From an uncultured Pseudohongiella sp. (lineage in GTDB: Bacteria > Pseudomonadota > Gammaproteobacteria > Pseudomonadales > Pseudohongiellaceae), in NCBI GenBank assembly GCA_902591495.1, contig CACJAW010000008.1:1-64000 (forward strand): 64,000 nucleotides of DNA, given 5' to 3'. This document shows, one piece after another, positions 48,847 to 57,271 of the stretch. The first letter of the stretch is position 1, and every line of letters begins with the position of its first letter. Under the pieces are notes generated by a model. The model saw nothing but the letters and a program-made list of their open reading frames with translations. It did no database searches and had not been told where the DNA came from. Position numbers and translations under genes: made by a program.

Positions 48847-51813
48847 ATGGAACTAACTATTGAACAGGCGCTGCGGCAGGGCGTGAAAGCGCAAAAAGCA
48901 GGTAAACTTCAGGAAGCCGAACGCTTTTATCGAGCTATCTTGCAGTCTCAGCCTAGGCACTCAGACGCTAATCATAATTTAGGGTTAATAGCAGTGTCCG
49001 TTAATAAAGCGGATGCCGCGTTGCCGCTGTTTAAAACTGCTCTGGAAGCCAATCCAAAACGAGAGGTGTTTTGGCTGAGTTACGTCGATGCTCTCGTCAG
49101 AGACAAAAAGCTTGAAGCCGCGAAGCAAGTCCTCAAGCAAGCGAAGCAGCGGGGAGTCGCCGGCGAAAAATTAAATGCCTTAGCGGTGCAACTTGCATCT
49201 ATAAAAGGAACAGAAAGTATTTCCCTCCCAGCCCCACCTCAGGAGCAACTCAGTAATCTTTTGCAATACTATCAGAATGGGCGATATGACGACGCTGAAA
49301 GGCTTGCAATATCTATCACTCAAGAATTCCCAATGCATCAGTTTGGCTGGAAAGTCTTAGGCGCCGTACTCAAACAAACAGGCAGACTGAGTGAGTCATT
49401 AACTTCTATGCAAAAGTCTGTACAACTAGCGCCCCAAGATGCTGGAGCCCACAGTAATTTGGGCATCACGTTTAAAAGCCTTGGAAGATTGGAAGACGCT
49501 GAAGAAAGTTTTATACAGGCAATAGCGTTGAAACCTGACCTCGCCGAAATCCACAGCAACTTGGGTAACACGCTAAAAGAGCTGGGCAGATTAGAGGAGG
49601 CTGAAGCAAGTTATAAGAAAGCGATAAGTTTGAAACCTGACTATGCGGAGGCCCACAGTAACTTGGGCGTAACGCTGCAGGAGCTGGACAGATTATCCGA
49701 GGCTGAAGAAAGTTTTATCCAGGCAATAGCGTTGAAACCTAGCCATGCCGAATCCCACAACAACTTGGGTATCACGCTCAAAGAACTGCGTAGACTTGGC
49801 GAAGCTGAAGCGAGCTTTAAACAAGCAATAGCATTGAAGCCTGACTTTGCAGAAGCCCACAATAACTTAGGTAACTCGGTTCATGAACATGGCAAATTAG
49901 AGGAGGCTGAAGCGAGCTTTAAACAAGCGATAGCGTTGAAACCTGACTTTGCTCTAGCCCACAACAACTTGGGTAACTCTCACAATGAACTGGATAGATT
50001 CGATGAGGCAGAAGCTAGCTATAATAAAGCGATATGTTTTAAACCTGATTTTGCTGAAGCCCATAACAACTTAGGTAACTCGCTAAATGATCTGGGTAGA
50101 TTAGAGGAGGCAGAAGCAAGCTATAAGAAAGCGATAAGTTTGAAACCTGACTATGGTAATGCCTATTACAACTTTGGTATCACGCTACAAAAATTGAATA
50201 GATTAACCGAGGCTGTAGCGAACTACGCCCAAGCGATAGCGTTGACATCTGACAATGCTGATGCCTACTACAATATGGGGAGTGCTCTTCAAAATTTTGT
50301 CTTGACTAAGCCAGACTCTGATCTCCAACAAATAGTTATCACACTTCTCGATGGAGAAACTTATGTTAGTCCTGCAGAGATTTCTCTGGCAGTAATGAGC
50401 CTTTTAAAGTTTGAGCCGCTTTTACAGAAAGCTTTCAAAAAGCATTCTGTTGGAGAGCTTATGCAGGCAGTCCAGGAAACTATTTTGGACCTCTCTGACT
50501 TACCAATGTTACTGAAATTCATGAGTGTTTGCCCTATCCCTGATCCAGAGCTGGAAGGTCTTTTCCGAGAAATGCGTACTTGTTTACTTTTATTAAATTT
50601 TGAAACTATCGGAAATCCAAACGCGTTGCCCTTTCAATCAGCATTAGCACTTCAATGTTTCACGAATGAGTATATTTATAGTCAAACAAAAAAAGAATCT
50701 GATGCACTCAAAAAATTAGAATTGGTAATAGAAAAAGGACTGTCAAAAGGAATACAGCCAAGTCCGCAATCTATATTGTGTTTGGCCTCTTATAAACCTT
50801 TATATAAGTATGAATGGTGTAAATTGCTTACTACAAACTCTTATGTAGAAGACGTATTCACTCGGCAAATTATCGAGCCTAAGGAAGAAAATCGACTAAG
50901 AACTGAAATTCCCGCTTTACAAGAGATTACTAACAAAGTGTCATCAAGAGTTCGGGAGCAATACGAAGCCAACCCTTATCCTAGGTGGGTTAAGATACGA
51001 CTAGATCCAAGCCCCAAAACAATTTCGAAGATAGTTAAACGTGCAAATTTAAGGCTCTGTGATAAAAAAATACTTGATGTAACATGTCCGAATATTTTAA
51101 TCGCTGGCTGTGGAACGGGCCAACACTCGATAGGCACTGCAAGTGACATTAAAAACTCTAAGGTTCTTGCCGTGGATCTTAGCTTGTCCAGCTTAGCTTA
51201 CGCCAAGCGCAAGACAGAGGAATTAGGTATTCAAAACATAGAGTATATGCAGGCTGATATTTTGGATTTAAGGCAACTCAAGAGTCAGTTTAATATTATC
51301 GAAAGTGCTGGGGTCCTTCATCATATGGAAAACCCTATCGCGGGATGGAAAGTTCTGACGAACTGCTTAAGCCCTGGTGGGCTTATGAAAATAGGCTTAT
51401 ACAGTGAATTGGCTAGGCAAAACATCTTAGAAATGCGAAACGAGATCGAACAAGTCGGTCTTGAGCTAAGTGACGATTCAATGAGGTCTTTCAGAAACGC
51501 TATAATTGAGTCAAATGAGGAGCATCATAAACAGATACTTCTGAGTCCTGACCTTTATAGTCTGAGTACACTCAGAGACCTTCTGTTTCATGCACAAGAG
51601 CATCGTTTCAGCATACCTCAAGTAAAAGAATGCCTTGATGAGCTGGGGTTAAAGTTTTGTGGTTTCGAAAATCCAAATATAGTCATTGACTTCGAGCGGA
51701 GCAACCCCGAGCCAGATAGTCTTTTCGATTTAAATAAGTGGCATTCGTATGAAGAAGTAAACCCATTCTCATTTGGAGGAATGTATCAATTTTGGTGTCA
51801 GAAGATAGTTTAA
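48847..51813 (+). CDS. TPR-repeat protein with C-terminal class I methyltransferase
   Basis: A 988-aa cytoplasmic protein, no signal peptide. Residues 1-110 and about 125-490 are tetratricopeptide repeats, the later ones nearly identical (e.g. EASFKQAIALKPDFAEAHNN). A helical region follows, then VREQYEANPYPRWVKI near residue 703 and a SAM-dependent methyltransferase: ILIAGCGTGQHSIG near residue 749, VLAVDLSLSSLAYAKRK, and IESAGVLHHMENPIAGW. The TPR arm probably recruits a protein or peptide substrate; the target is unknown. It is the only gene in the tRNA-Met-bounded element. The ribosome site is weak. Similar TPR-methyltransferases are common island cargo in marine bacteria. Confidence 0.85.
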   Translation: MELTIEQALRQGVKAQKAGKLQEAERFYRAILQSQPRHSDANHNLGLIAVSVNKADAALPLFKTALEANPKREVFWLSYVDALVRDKKLEAAKQVLKQAKQRGVAGEKLNALAVQLASIKGTESISLPAPPQEQLSNLLQYYQNGRYDDAERLAISITQEFPMHQFGWKVLGAVLKQTGRLSESLTSMQKSVQLAPQDAGAHSNLGITFKSLGRLEDAEESFIQAIALKPDLAEIHSNLGNTLKELGRLEEAEASYKKAISLKPDYAEAHSNLGVTLQELDRLSEAEESFIQAIALKPSHAESHNNLGITLKELRRLGEAEASFKQAIALKPDFAEAHNNLGNSVHEHGKLEEAEASFKQAIALKPDFALAHNNLGNSHNELDRFDEAEASYNKAICFKPDFAEAHNNLGNSLNDLGRLEEAEASYKKAISLKPDYGNAYYNFGITLQKLNRLTEAVANYAQAIALTSDNADAYYNMGSALQNFVLTKPDSDLQQIVITLLDGETYVSPAEISLAVMSLLKFEPLLQKAFKKHSVGELMQAVQETILDLSDLPMLLKFMSVCPIPDPELEGLFREMRTCLLLLNFETIGNPNALPFQSALALQCFTNEYIYSQTKKESDALKKLELVIEKGLSKGIQPSPQSILCLASYKPLYKYEWCKLLTTNSYVEDVFTRQIIEPKEENRLRTEIPALQEITNKVSSRVREQYEANPYPRWVKIRLDPSPKTISKIVKRANLRLCDKKILDVTCPNILIAGCGTGQHSIGTASDIKNSKVLAVDLSLSSLAYAKRKTEELGIQNIEYMQADILDLRQLKSQFNIIESAGVLHHMENPIAGWKVLTNCLSPGGLMKIGLYSELARQNILEMRNEIEQVGLELSDDSMRSFRNAIIESNEEHHKQILLSPDLYSLSTLRDLLFHAQEHRFSIPQVKECLDELGLKFCGFENPNIVIDFERSNPEPDSLFDLNKWHSYEEVNPFSFGGMYQFWCQKIV
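49440..50270 (+). repeat. Tandem ~102-bp coding repeats (TPR units)
   Basis: About eight tandem units of 102 bp (34 codons) with strong DNA-level similarity, e.g. repeated GCGATAGCGTTGAAACCTGA and GCCCACAACAACTTGGGTA-type blocks. They encode TPR units and suggest recent expansion or gene conversion. Confidence 0.8.
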
Positions 51814-51994
51814 GCGCAAGACCGTAAAAGACACCCAATACAGCCCTATAAATATCTGAAACCTGTAACCCGTCAAACAGACTAGTATCTATAAATAAGC
51901 GGAACTTTTATCTGAAAAAAGGGTGTATCACCCCAGGGGTGGGGTCTGCTAGGTAGCCTCGATAAAAAGAAAGGAGTGGGGTAATGAATTTGTT

Positions 51995-52015
51995 TGACGG
52001 TACTTCTGACGGTAT
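51995..52015 (+). repeat. TGACGGTAC/T direct pair, right end of element
   Basis: TGACGGTAC at 51995-52003 and TGACGGTAT at 52007-52015, same 12-bp pitch and orientation as the left pair. A weaker inverted relative (AACCCGTCA) lies near 51867. Confidence 0.6.
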
Positions 52016-52077
52016 GTGAGAGATAATTAAAATAAATAACTATATATAACAATAGTTTATGACTACTATTCAGTAGT

Positions 52078-52120
52078 ACCCATAGCTACCAAACATCACT
52101 CCAGCAAACTCTGGAGAAAT
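52078..52120 (+). repeat. Right boundary repeat (attR-like), partial tRNA-Met 3' end
   Basis: Second copy of the 43-nt boundary repeat. Upstream sequence does not resemble the rest of a tRNA, so it is a 3'-end fragment rather than a decayed whole gene. Confidence 0.75.
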
Positions 52121-52130
52121 TCAACGACCT

Positions 52131-52158
52131 AAAAAAGCCCTGATTTACAGGGCTTTTT
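52131..52158. terminator. Bidirectional rho-independent terminator
   Basis: AAAAAAGCCCTG-ATTTA-CAGGGCTTTTT, stem with A-run and T-run, serving the minus-strand HAD gene (ends 52170) and any plus-strand transcript from the element. Equivalent in place to the terminator after tRNA-Met, and may be its original. Confidence 0.85.
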
Positions 52159-52169
52159 AATTAGGCTCT

Positions 52170-52988
52170 TTACAGTGCGAAACGTTTTTTGAGAAAGTGT
52201 GCAACCCCATCCTTATCATTATTGCCAATAACATCATTGGCTACCTCTTTTAATTTACCCTTTGCATTAGCAGGAGCGTAGCTCTCATCCGAAATTCTGA
52301 ACATGCTAAGGTCGTTGTCACTATCGCCAAAGCAAATTAAATTTGTAGCTCCGAGCGTGTCTTTAATTTTTTTTACTGCAGTACCCTTACTCGCTTTGAA
52401 GTGATGGATATCCATCCATTTATAGAGGCTGCCTTCCATAGCAGGACCTGAGTAAGAGATTAAATTGCGATTTTTATTTAATTCCTTCTGAACTTCTTCA
52501 ACCGCTTCCGCAATTCCGATCATACTTACGTTAGTAACTTGACTCATATCACTCAGCTTATCCAGAGACTTTATATTAGCTTTTGTATTTTGATAACGAG
52601 CATTGATAAGTTCTTTTTCAATCTCATGGCGCGGTTTCGCATGATAAATAGAATATTCACTTTCATTAACGGCATGAACAAAGGGCGTAATTCCTTGAAG
52701 CCCTGCTGCTTCAATAATCATCGATATCTCTGATGAGCCCAGCAAATGTTCGAGACTCAAGCTATTATTTCTGGGATCCCAAGTAGTTACACCGTTACTG
52801 TAAACTTGAGGCAACTGAAAACCGTGACCCTTTAAAATATCTGTACCAGTGAGCATCGTCCGACCAGTTGCGGCTGAGTATGCAATATTATTCAGCTTCA
52901 GTTTTACTAAAATTTCTTGCGTAAACTTGGAGATTTCGGACTCACTGTTGAGTAGCGTTCCATCGAGGTCGAAAAATAATAGGTCCAT
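52170..52988 (-). CDS. Cof-type HAD-IIB family hydrolase
   Basis: A 272-aa phosphatase. HAD motif I FFDLDGTLLNSE at the N-terminus, motif II SAATGRT, a C2 cap domain (about residues 80-190), and motif IV CFGDSDNDLSMF near residue 217 with the upstream Lys in FKASKGTAVKKI. It dephosphorylates a sugar phosphate, cofactor or nucleotide; substrate cannot be read. It is 66 bp downstream of the acetamidase gene on the same strand and ends at a bidirectional terminator. Confidence 0.88.
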   Translation of the reverse strand: MDLLFFDLDGTLLNSESEISKFTQEILVKLKLNNIAYSAATGRTMLTGTDILKGHGFQLPQVYSNGVTTWDPRNNSLSLEHLLGSSEISMIIEAAGLQGITPFVHAVNESEYSIYHAKPRHEIEKELINARYQNTKANIKSLDKLSDMSQVTNVSMIGIAEAVEEVQKELNKNRNLISYSGPAMEGSLYKWMDIHHFKASKGTAVKKIKDTLGATNLICFGDSDNDLSMFRISDESYAPANAKGKLKEVANDVIGNNDKDGVAHFLKKRFAL

Positions 52989-53054
52989 AAAAACTATACT
53001 ACTAAGGTATTTAGTTCCTCGTTTTTTATCTAAGAGAAATATCTATTTGAATTT

Positions 53055-54284
53055 CTAGTGGTTAAAAATATCTATTGGTAAAAGCGCCGTCACACCAACA
53101 TTAGGAGAATCAACAAGCTGACTAATCCGCAAATCAACCGCCACACTAGCGATTACATAAGCCTGATTTCGGTCATAGCCATACTCGGACGTAATGTAGT
53201 CGATTATACCATCAACTGCATTTCTTGCCGCTAAGCTAATGTCGTTAGATAAATTAGTCAATCCCGGCACAAAATCTGAATTTAGGTAACCCATCCTTGG
53301 TGGCACCTCGCCCGATTCTTTAACGGGAATTCCAGTTACTGCGTAAAACCGACGAGACGGTATATCCAAAACATCAGACACTCCCTCATAGTGTGGCCCC
53401 CGAGAAAGGTCGGGTCCATTCTTGATTACCTCGGTGGTTACGCGGACATTGGCCGACATTTCGATTGCAGTACCCGAAACCTCTCCGTCTCCTTGCGCAT
53501 AATGCAAGTCACCAATAGTGAGACCGCAACCCTCAATATAGCACGGTAAGTAAATGGAGACACCGGCCTGCAAATAGCGAATATCCATGTTACCTCCATG
53601 CTCTCTGGGCGGAATCGTTCTCAAGCATTCAGTGGGAACAATCCCGCTAGGCCCACAAATATGTTCTGGTGAGGCTCCTTCTGAGAAAGGCAGAGAAACT
53701 TGACCACCGGCATCTGCCAGAGCCCTCTCCCGATCCAACATTTCAACCAACTGAGCTGGTCCCGGCAAAACCGAGACGACACCTGGAAAACTAGCATTAG
53801 GAATTCTTACACCGGGAATGTCATCACTCTCTGCAAATTCACTGTTGAGTCGCCAGATAGTCAAAAAATTACCCTCGACCAAATCGGGAATAAACCCTCC
53901 ACTCCCACCACGAGTGAAGCCAAATTTTCCGGGATCAATACTCAAAATGTTAACCTTTAAAGTATCGCCTTCACTTGCACCAGTGATATAAACTGGTCCA
54001 GCCATTGGATGCACGGACCCAAAATCCCTGTCTAAAGTCTCTGGCTCCTCATCCTGATCTGCGATTACACCAAGTACATCGTTCGCATCACGGGTGCGGA
54101 AAAGAATGGTTTGACCAGGGTTTGCAGTATGAGTCATGGGAATCAATGGGTGTAGACGATTCACACAACCTGAATCTTCGATACAATTGGAACCATCGCC
54201 GCCAACAACCACCAACTCTTGGGCTCCGTGGAGTGCCTTACTAAGAAATGAGCATAATAAAATCGTTAGCCATCTATAAAGCAT
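53055..54284 (-). CDS. Acetamidase/formamidase family protein, exported
   Basis: A 409-aa protein with a signal peptide (WLTILLCSFLSKALHGAQ). The FmdA/AmdA core is clear: GPVYITGASEGDTLKVNILS, GGSGGFIPDL, PPREHGGNMDIRYLQAGVSI, GLTIGDLHYAQGDGEVSGTA and a C-terminal helix with AYVIASVAVDLRISQLVD. The family hydrolyses formamide and short amides and is normally cytoplasmic; export is unusual. Its neighbour, 30 bp upstream, is an FAH-family hydrolase that also has a signal peptide, so the two are probably co-expressed. Confidence 0.87.
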   Translation of the reverse strand: MLYRWLTILLCSFLSKALHGAQELVVVGGDGSNCIEDSGCVNRLHPLIPMTHTANPGQTILFRTRDANDVLGVIADQDEEPETLDRDFGSVHPMAGPVYITGASEGDTLKVNILSIDPGKFGFTRGGSGGFIPDLVEGNFLTIWRLNSEFAESDDIPGVRIPNASFPGVVSVLPGPAQLVEMLDRERALADAGGQVSLPFSEGASPEHICGPSGIVPTECLRTIPPREHGGNMDIRYLQAGVSIYLPCYIEGCGLTIGDLHYAQGDGEVSGTAIEMSANVRVTTEVIKNGPDLSRGPHYEGVSDVLDIPSRRFYAVTGIPVKESGEVPPRMGYLNSDFVPGLTNLSNDISLAARNAVDGIIDYITSEYGYDRNQAYVIASVAVDLRISQLVDSPNVGVTALLPIDIFNH

Positions 54285-54314
54285 AATATGTTCACCGGTC
54301 GCCTAATTTGAAAG

Positions 54315-55238
54315 TTACAGAGGCCGCTGTATTGTTTGACGCTGGAACCCAAGACCTTCAACACCTACGCGGACAACATCACCCGGTGTCAGGTATACGG
54401 GAGGTTCCATGCCATCTCCTACGCCGGCTGGGGTTCCCGTGAAAATTATGTCTCCCGGATTCAATGTCATGAACTGGCTTAGATGGCTTACTATTTCTTT
54501 AACGCCAAAAACCATGTCAGTTGTGTTCCCCTGTTGACGCTTTTCACCATTGACCTCTGACCAAATTGCAAGGTTTTGAACGTCTTTTATCATGTCTCGT
54601 GTTACGAGATATGGCCCAACAGGTGCGAAAGTATCCCCGCTTTTCCCTTTGGTAAACTGCCCTCCCCTCTCTCTCTGAAAGGCCCGCTCAGAAACATCAT
54701 GCCCTACTGTAAACCCGGCGATGTGATCAAAAACCTCATTCTCGTCTATATATTGAGCTTTACGACCAATTACCACCACCAGCTCTGACTCATAATCAAG
54801 CTTATGCCCATCGCGCGGCTGGATGACGTTATCAAATGGGCCAGTTAATGCCGAAGTAGCTTTCATGAATACCAACGGCTCGGAGGGCAAATCCACAGCC
54901 ATTTCCGCAGCGTGATTTACATAGTTAAAGCCAATCGCCACTATCTTGCCAATTCCTGTAAGCGGGATTCCAAGTCTATGATCCCCTGGAACAACTGGAA
55001 TCTGATCGAGCGGGATTTCGGCGATCTCCTCAAGAGCTTCATCAGAGAGCTGGCTGGGAGTAATGTCCTCAATAAATGCCGATAGGTCATGTATTTGGTT
55101 TTGATCATCTAAAAGGCCAGGCTTCTCCTCCCCAATCGGACCAAAGCGCACGAGTCGAAGCTCAGTAGCGCTTACCAGTCCTGCTAGAGTAAAAAACACA
55201 CTGATAACAGCGACGTCGACTAATTTATTTAGAAACAT
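54315..55238 (-). CDS. Fumarylacetoacetate hydrolase family protein, exported
   Basis: A 307-aa protein. After a signal peptide (VAVISVFFTLAGLVSATE) comes an N-terminal FAH lid-type region, then the metal-dependent FAH core: VAIGFNYVNHAAEM near residue 100, KATSALTGP, DYESELVVVIGRKAQYID (metal Glu ligands) and the C-terminal GDIIFTGTPAGVGDG. Such enzymes hydrolyse C-C bonds of acylpyruvates or decarboxylate oxaloacetate in the cytoplasm; a periplasmic form is not well described. Upstream of the acetamidase gene in one likely operon. Confidence 0.87.
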   Translation of the reverse strand: MFLNKLVDVAVISVFFTLAGLVSATELRLVRFGPIGEEKPGLLDDQNQIHDLSAFIEDITPSQLSDEALEEIAEIPLDQIPVVPGDHRLGIPLTGIGKIVAIGFNYVNHAAEMAVDLPSEPLVFMKATSALTGPFDNVIQPRDGHKLDYESELVVVIGRKAQYIDENEVFDHIAGFTVGHDVSERAFQRERGGQFTKGKSGDTFAPVGPYLVTRDMIKDVQNLAIWSEVNGEKRQQGNTTDMVFGVKEIVSHLSQFMTLNPGDIIFTGTPAGVGDGMEPPVYLTPGDVVRVGVEGLGFQRQTIQRPL

Positions 55239-55344
55239 TATTTACCTCACTATTTTAGAGTTGCTCTTGTTGTGAATTTTATCTGTGAAAAAATTGGCAA
55301 CACAAATTTGGTTTAATATAAGATGAAAATAAAGGAGGTTACAT

Positions 55345-56385
55345 TCATTTCACCGCCATCTCTAATAACGTTAATTTCCTCTCGTCAGCATCCAGTCGAG
55401 CGGTTAATCCTAATGGCACAACCGTCTGGTCCTGGGTGTGACCAATCATAAGGCCTTTCACGACTGGAATACCAAGATTTTCGCATCTAGCTCGGAGTAC
55501 CTCCTCCACACTAAAAGTATTACTTCCATAGCTCACATTCGTGAACTTACCAAACGCTATACCTGCTACTTGCTCTAATTTGCCTGAAAGCCAAAGATGT
55601 GTAAGCATCCTATCAATGCTGTATGGCGGTTCGTAAACATCCTCTAAAAATAGTATTGCTCCGTCAAAATCCGGTTCATACTCAGTCCCTAGAAGCGTCA
55701 CTAATAATGATAAGTTACCACCAACCAATCTACCCTCAGCGATTCCACGCGATATCCTCGTTACCCTGTTCTCACGCTCCACGCGCCCGGGTCCTGACTC
55801 AAAATTTGGCGGCTCGCCAAGATCAACCATTTTTTGTGGATTCCGTAGTACTTTTTCAAATTGCTCGAATGTATAGTCCGTGAAATTCTCAAACGCCATC
55901 GGACCATGGTAGGTGACTAAACCCGTTTTTACCTGTATCGCATTTAACAGCGCTGTAATGTCACTGTAACCCATAAAGACTTTGGGATTAGCGGCTATAA
56001 TTTCATAATCCAAGAAAGGAAGAATCCTTGGCGCCCCGTAACCACCTCTAGTGCAGAAAATCGCATCTATTTCTGGGTCTGCAAAAAAAGTATTTAAATC
56101 CCGAGCCCGCTGCTGGTCAGTTCCGGCAAGATATTGGTTGCGAGCAAATAAATTAGGCGAGGCCTTAGCCTCAAACCCCAGAGACCTCACAAACTCAATC
56201 GAAGCCAAAATATCTTCATCTTCTGCTGCATTACTTGCGGGAGAGACTAATCCCACTGTCATGCCAGACTCAAGCTTATCTGGTTTTATCACCTCACGTT
56301 TTTGAGCAAAAGAAAAACCAGAAGCTGTCGAAACAGCTGTCCCAGTCGCTGCATAGTTTAAAAACTGTCGTCTAGTTACCGGCAT
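55345..56385 (-). CDS. LD-carboxypeptidase (peptidase S66), Tat-exported
   Basis: About 346 aa. A twin-arginine signal is visible (TRRQFLNYAATGTAVSTA). The S66 core follows: VGLVSPASNAAEDEDI, FCTRGGYGAPRIL, the nucleophile in GYSDITALLNA near residue 144, LFLEDVYEPPYSIDRML with the catalytic Glu, and the His in IGHTQDQT near the C-terminus. LdcA removes D-Ala from tetrapeptides and is usually cytoplasmic; here it would act in the periplasm on peptidoglycan or another peptide. ATG at 56385 has GGGAG 7 nt upstream. Followed 106 bp later by the FAH gene on the same strand. Confidence 0.85.
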   Translation of the reverse strand: MPVTRRQFLNYAATGTAVSTASGFSFAQKREVIKPDKLESGMTVGLVSPASNAAEDEDILASIEFVRSLGFEAKASPNLFARNQYLAGTDQQRARDLNTFFADPEIDAIFCTRGGYGAPRILPFLDYEIIAANPKVFMGYSDITALLNAIQVKTGLVTYHGPMAFENFTDYTFEQFEKVLRNPQKMVDLGEPPNFESGPGRVERENRVTRISRGIAEGRLVGGNLSLLVTLLGTEYEPDFDGAILFLEDVYEPPYSIDRMLTHLWLSGKLEQVAGIAFGKFTNVSYGSNTFSVEEVLRARCENLGIPVVKGLMIGHTQDQTVVPLGLTARLDADERKLTLLEMAVK

Positions 56386-56503
56386 GCTCCGACTCCCTGC
56401 AAGAACTTCCAAGAGCTACAATATAACATGGGAATAATAAAAAGACTCCGTGATTCAAAACGTCATAGTCGACTCTCTAAAGGTTTTTTTGTTAAATTGT
56501 GTC

Positions 56504-57271
56504 ATGTCAGTTACCAGCACAAAAATTAGGCGTGAGCTTTCTATGCAAGGAGCCTTAGGGACAGCCTTTCTAGTGCTCATTTCCACTACTTTGGGATTTT
56601 TAGACAGCGCTAAACTTGCTACCAATTTCCTTATCATCAGCGGGATAAGCTGGTTTTATGTCCTTGCAAATTGTCATGGTAAATTGCACCTCAACTTCGA
56701 CCCAAAGAGTGAACGGTACTTTCACAAACTTGGTATAGGTAATCGCCTAACGTTAACAAGAGGACTACTTATTGGGGCGACCGCTGGATTCATCGGGACA
56801 GACCCCTCAACTCTCAGCAAATTTGCTGTGTTTTTACCAGCTATTTTTTACACAGTCGCGGCGATAGGAGATGCGTTGGATGGTTATATTGCTAGGGTAA
56901 CAATGCAGACTACTCAATTGGGAAGTGAGTTAGATAACGAACTTGATGCTTTCGGATTATTAATAGCACCAGTCCTAGCTGTACTCTGGAACAAACTTCA
57001 TTTCACTTACCTTCTTGTATCAGCCGCTTTTTATGTTTTTAGACTTGGTATTTATCTTAGAAAACACCAAGGAAAACCGGTTTACGAACTTGTTCCAAAC
57101 CGATTTCGTCGGAGACTAGCAGGCTATCAGATGGGCGTGGTTGCGACTTCTCTTTGGGCTCCCATACCAGCCGAACTAACAAAACCAGTAGGAGTCTTGT
57201 TAATGATTCCTCTCCTAATAAGATTTTTGCTAGATTGGCTACAAATCAGCGGGCGGATCAAAAAAAAATGA
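56504..57271 (+). CDS. CDP-alcohol phosphatidyltransferase family protein
   Basis: About 255 aa with about six membrane helices. The family motif DGx2ARx8Gx3Dx3D is complete (starting DALDGYIARVTMQ near residue 126, with the two later Asp in SELDNELD). It would transfer a phosphatidyl group from CDP-diacylglycerol to an alcohol at the inner membrane; the acceptor is unknown. The ATG at 56504 was preferred over a GTG at 56450; neither has a good ribosome site. Overlaps the next gene by 4 nt (ATGA), so both are co-translated. Confidence 0.85.
   Translation: MSVTSTKIRRELSMQGALGTAFLVLISTTLGFLDSAKLATNFLIISGISWFYVLANCHGKLHLNFDPKSERYFHKLGIGNRLTLTRGLLIGATAGFIGTDPSTLSKFAVFLPAIFYTVAAIGDALDGYIARVTMQTTQLGSELDNELDAFGLLIAPVLAVLWNKLHFTYLLVSAAFYVFRLGIYLRKHQGKPVYELVPNRFRRRLAGYQMGVVATSLWAPIPAELTKPVGVLLMIPLLIRFLLDWLQISGRIKKK

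Larger units (their letters stand above)
48538..52120 (+). mobile_element. Putative non-autonomous tRNA-Met-associated element
   Basis: A 3540-bp unit lying between two copies of a 43-nt sequence that begins inside the tRNA-Met 3' end. The left copy keeps the tRNA whole; the right copy has only the last 14 nt of the tRNA (ACCCATAGCTACCA) plus downstream sequence. It holds one large gene (48847-51813) and pairs of TGACGGTAT motifs near both ends. The gap from 51814 to 52077 contains no gene apart from these motifs. No integrase or excisionase is seen. Known integrative islands use tRNA 3' ends this way; the present call is inference. Confidence 0.6.

Noticed and set aside
49440-50270. Regular repeats that could suggest a CRISPR array or satellite
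   Set aside because: The period is 102 bp and the frame is open throughout; each unit encodes a TPR, with no spacer structure.
51984-52019. Mini-ORF of 11 codons with a good AGGAG upstream (MNLFDGTSDGM)
   Set aside because: It simply reads through the paired TGACGGTA motifs; a similar FDGISDGI reading occurs at the left end without a start, so it is probably a by-product of the motif.
52078-52091. Possible second tRNA-Met gene
   Set aside because: Only the last 14 nt of the tRNA are present; upstream bases do not form D, anticodon or T arms.
53055-54284. Kynurenine formamidase linked to the kynureninase at the right edge
   Set aside because: The protein belongs to the FmdA/AmdA acetamidase family, not the KynB family, is exported, and lies 9 kb from kynU.
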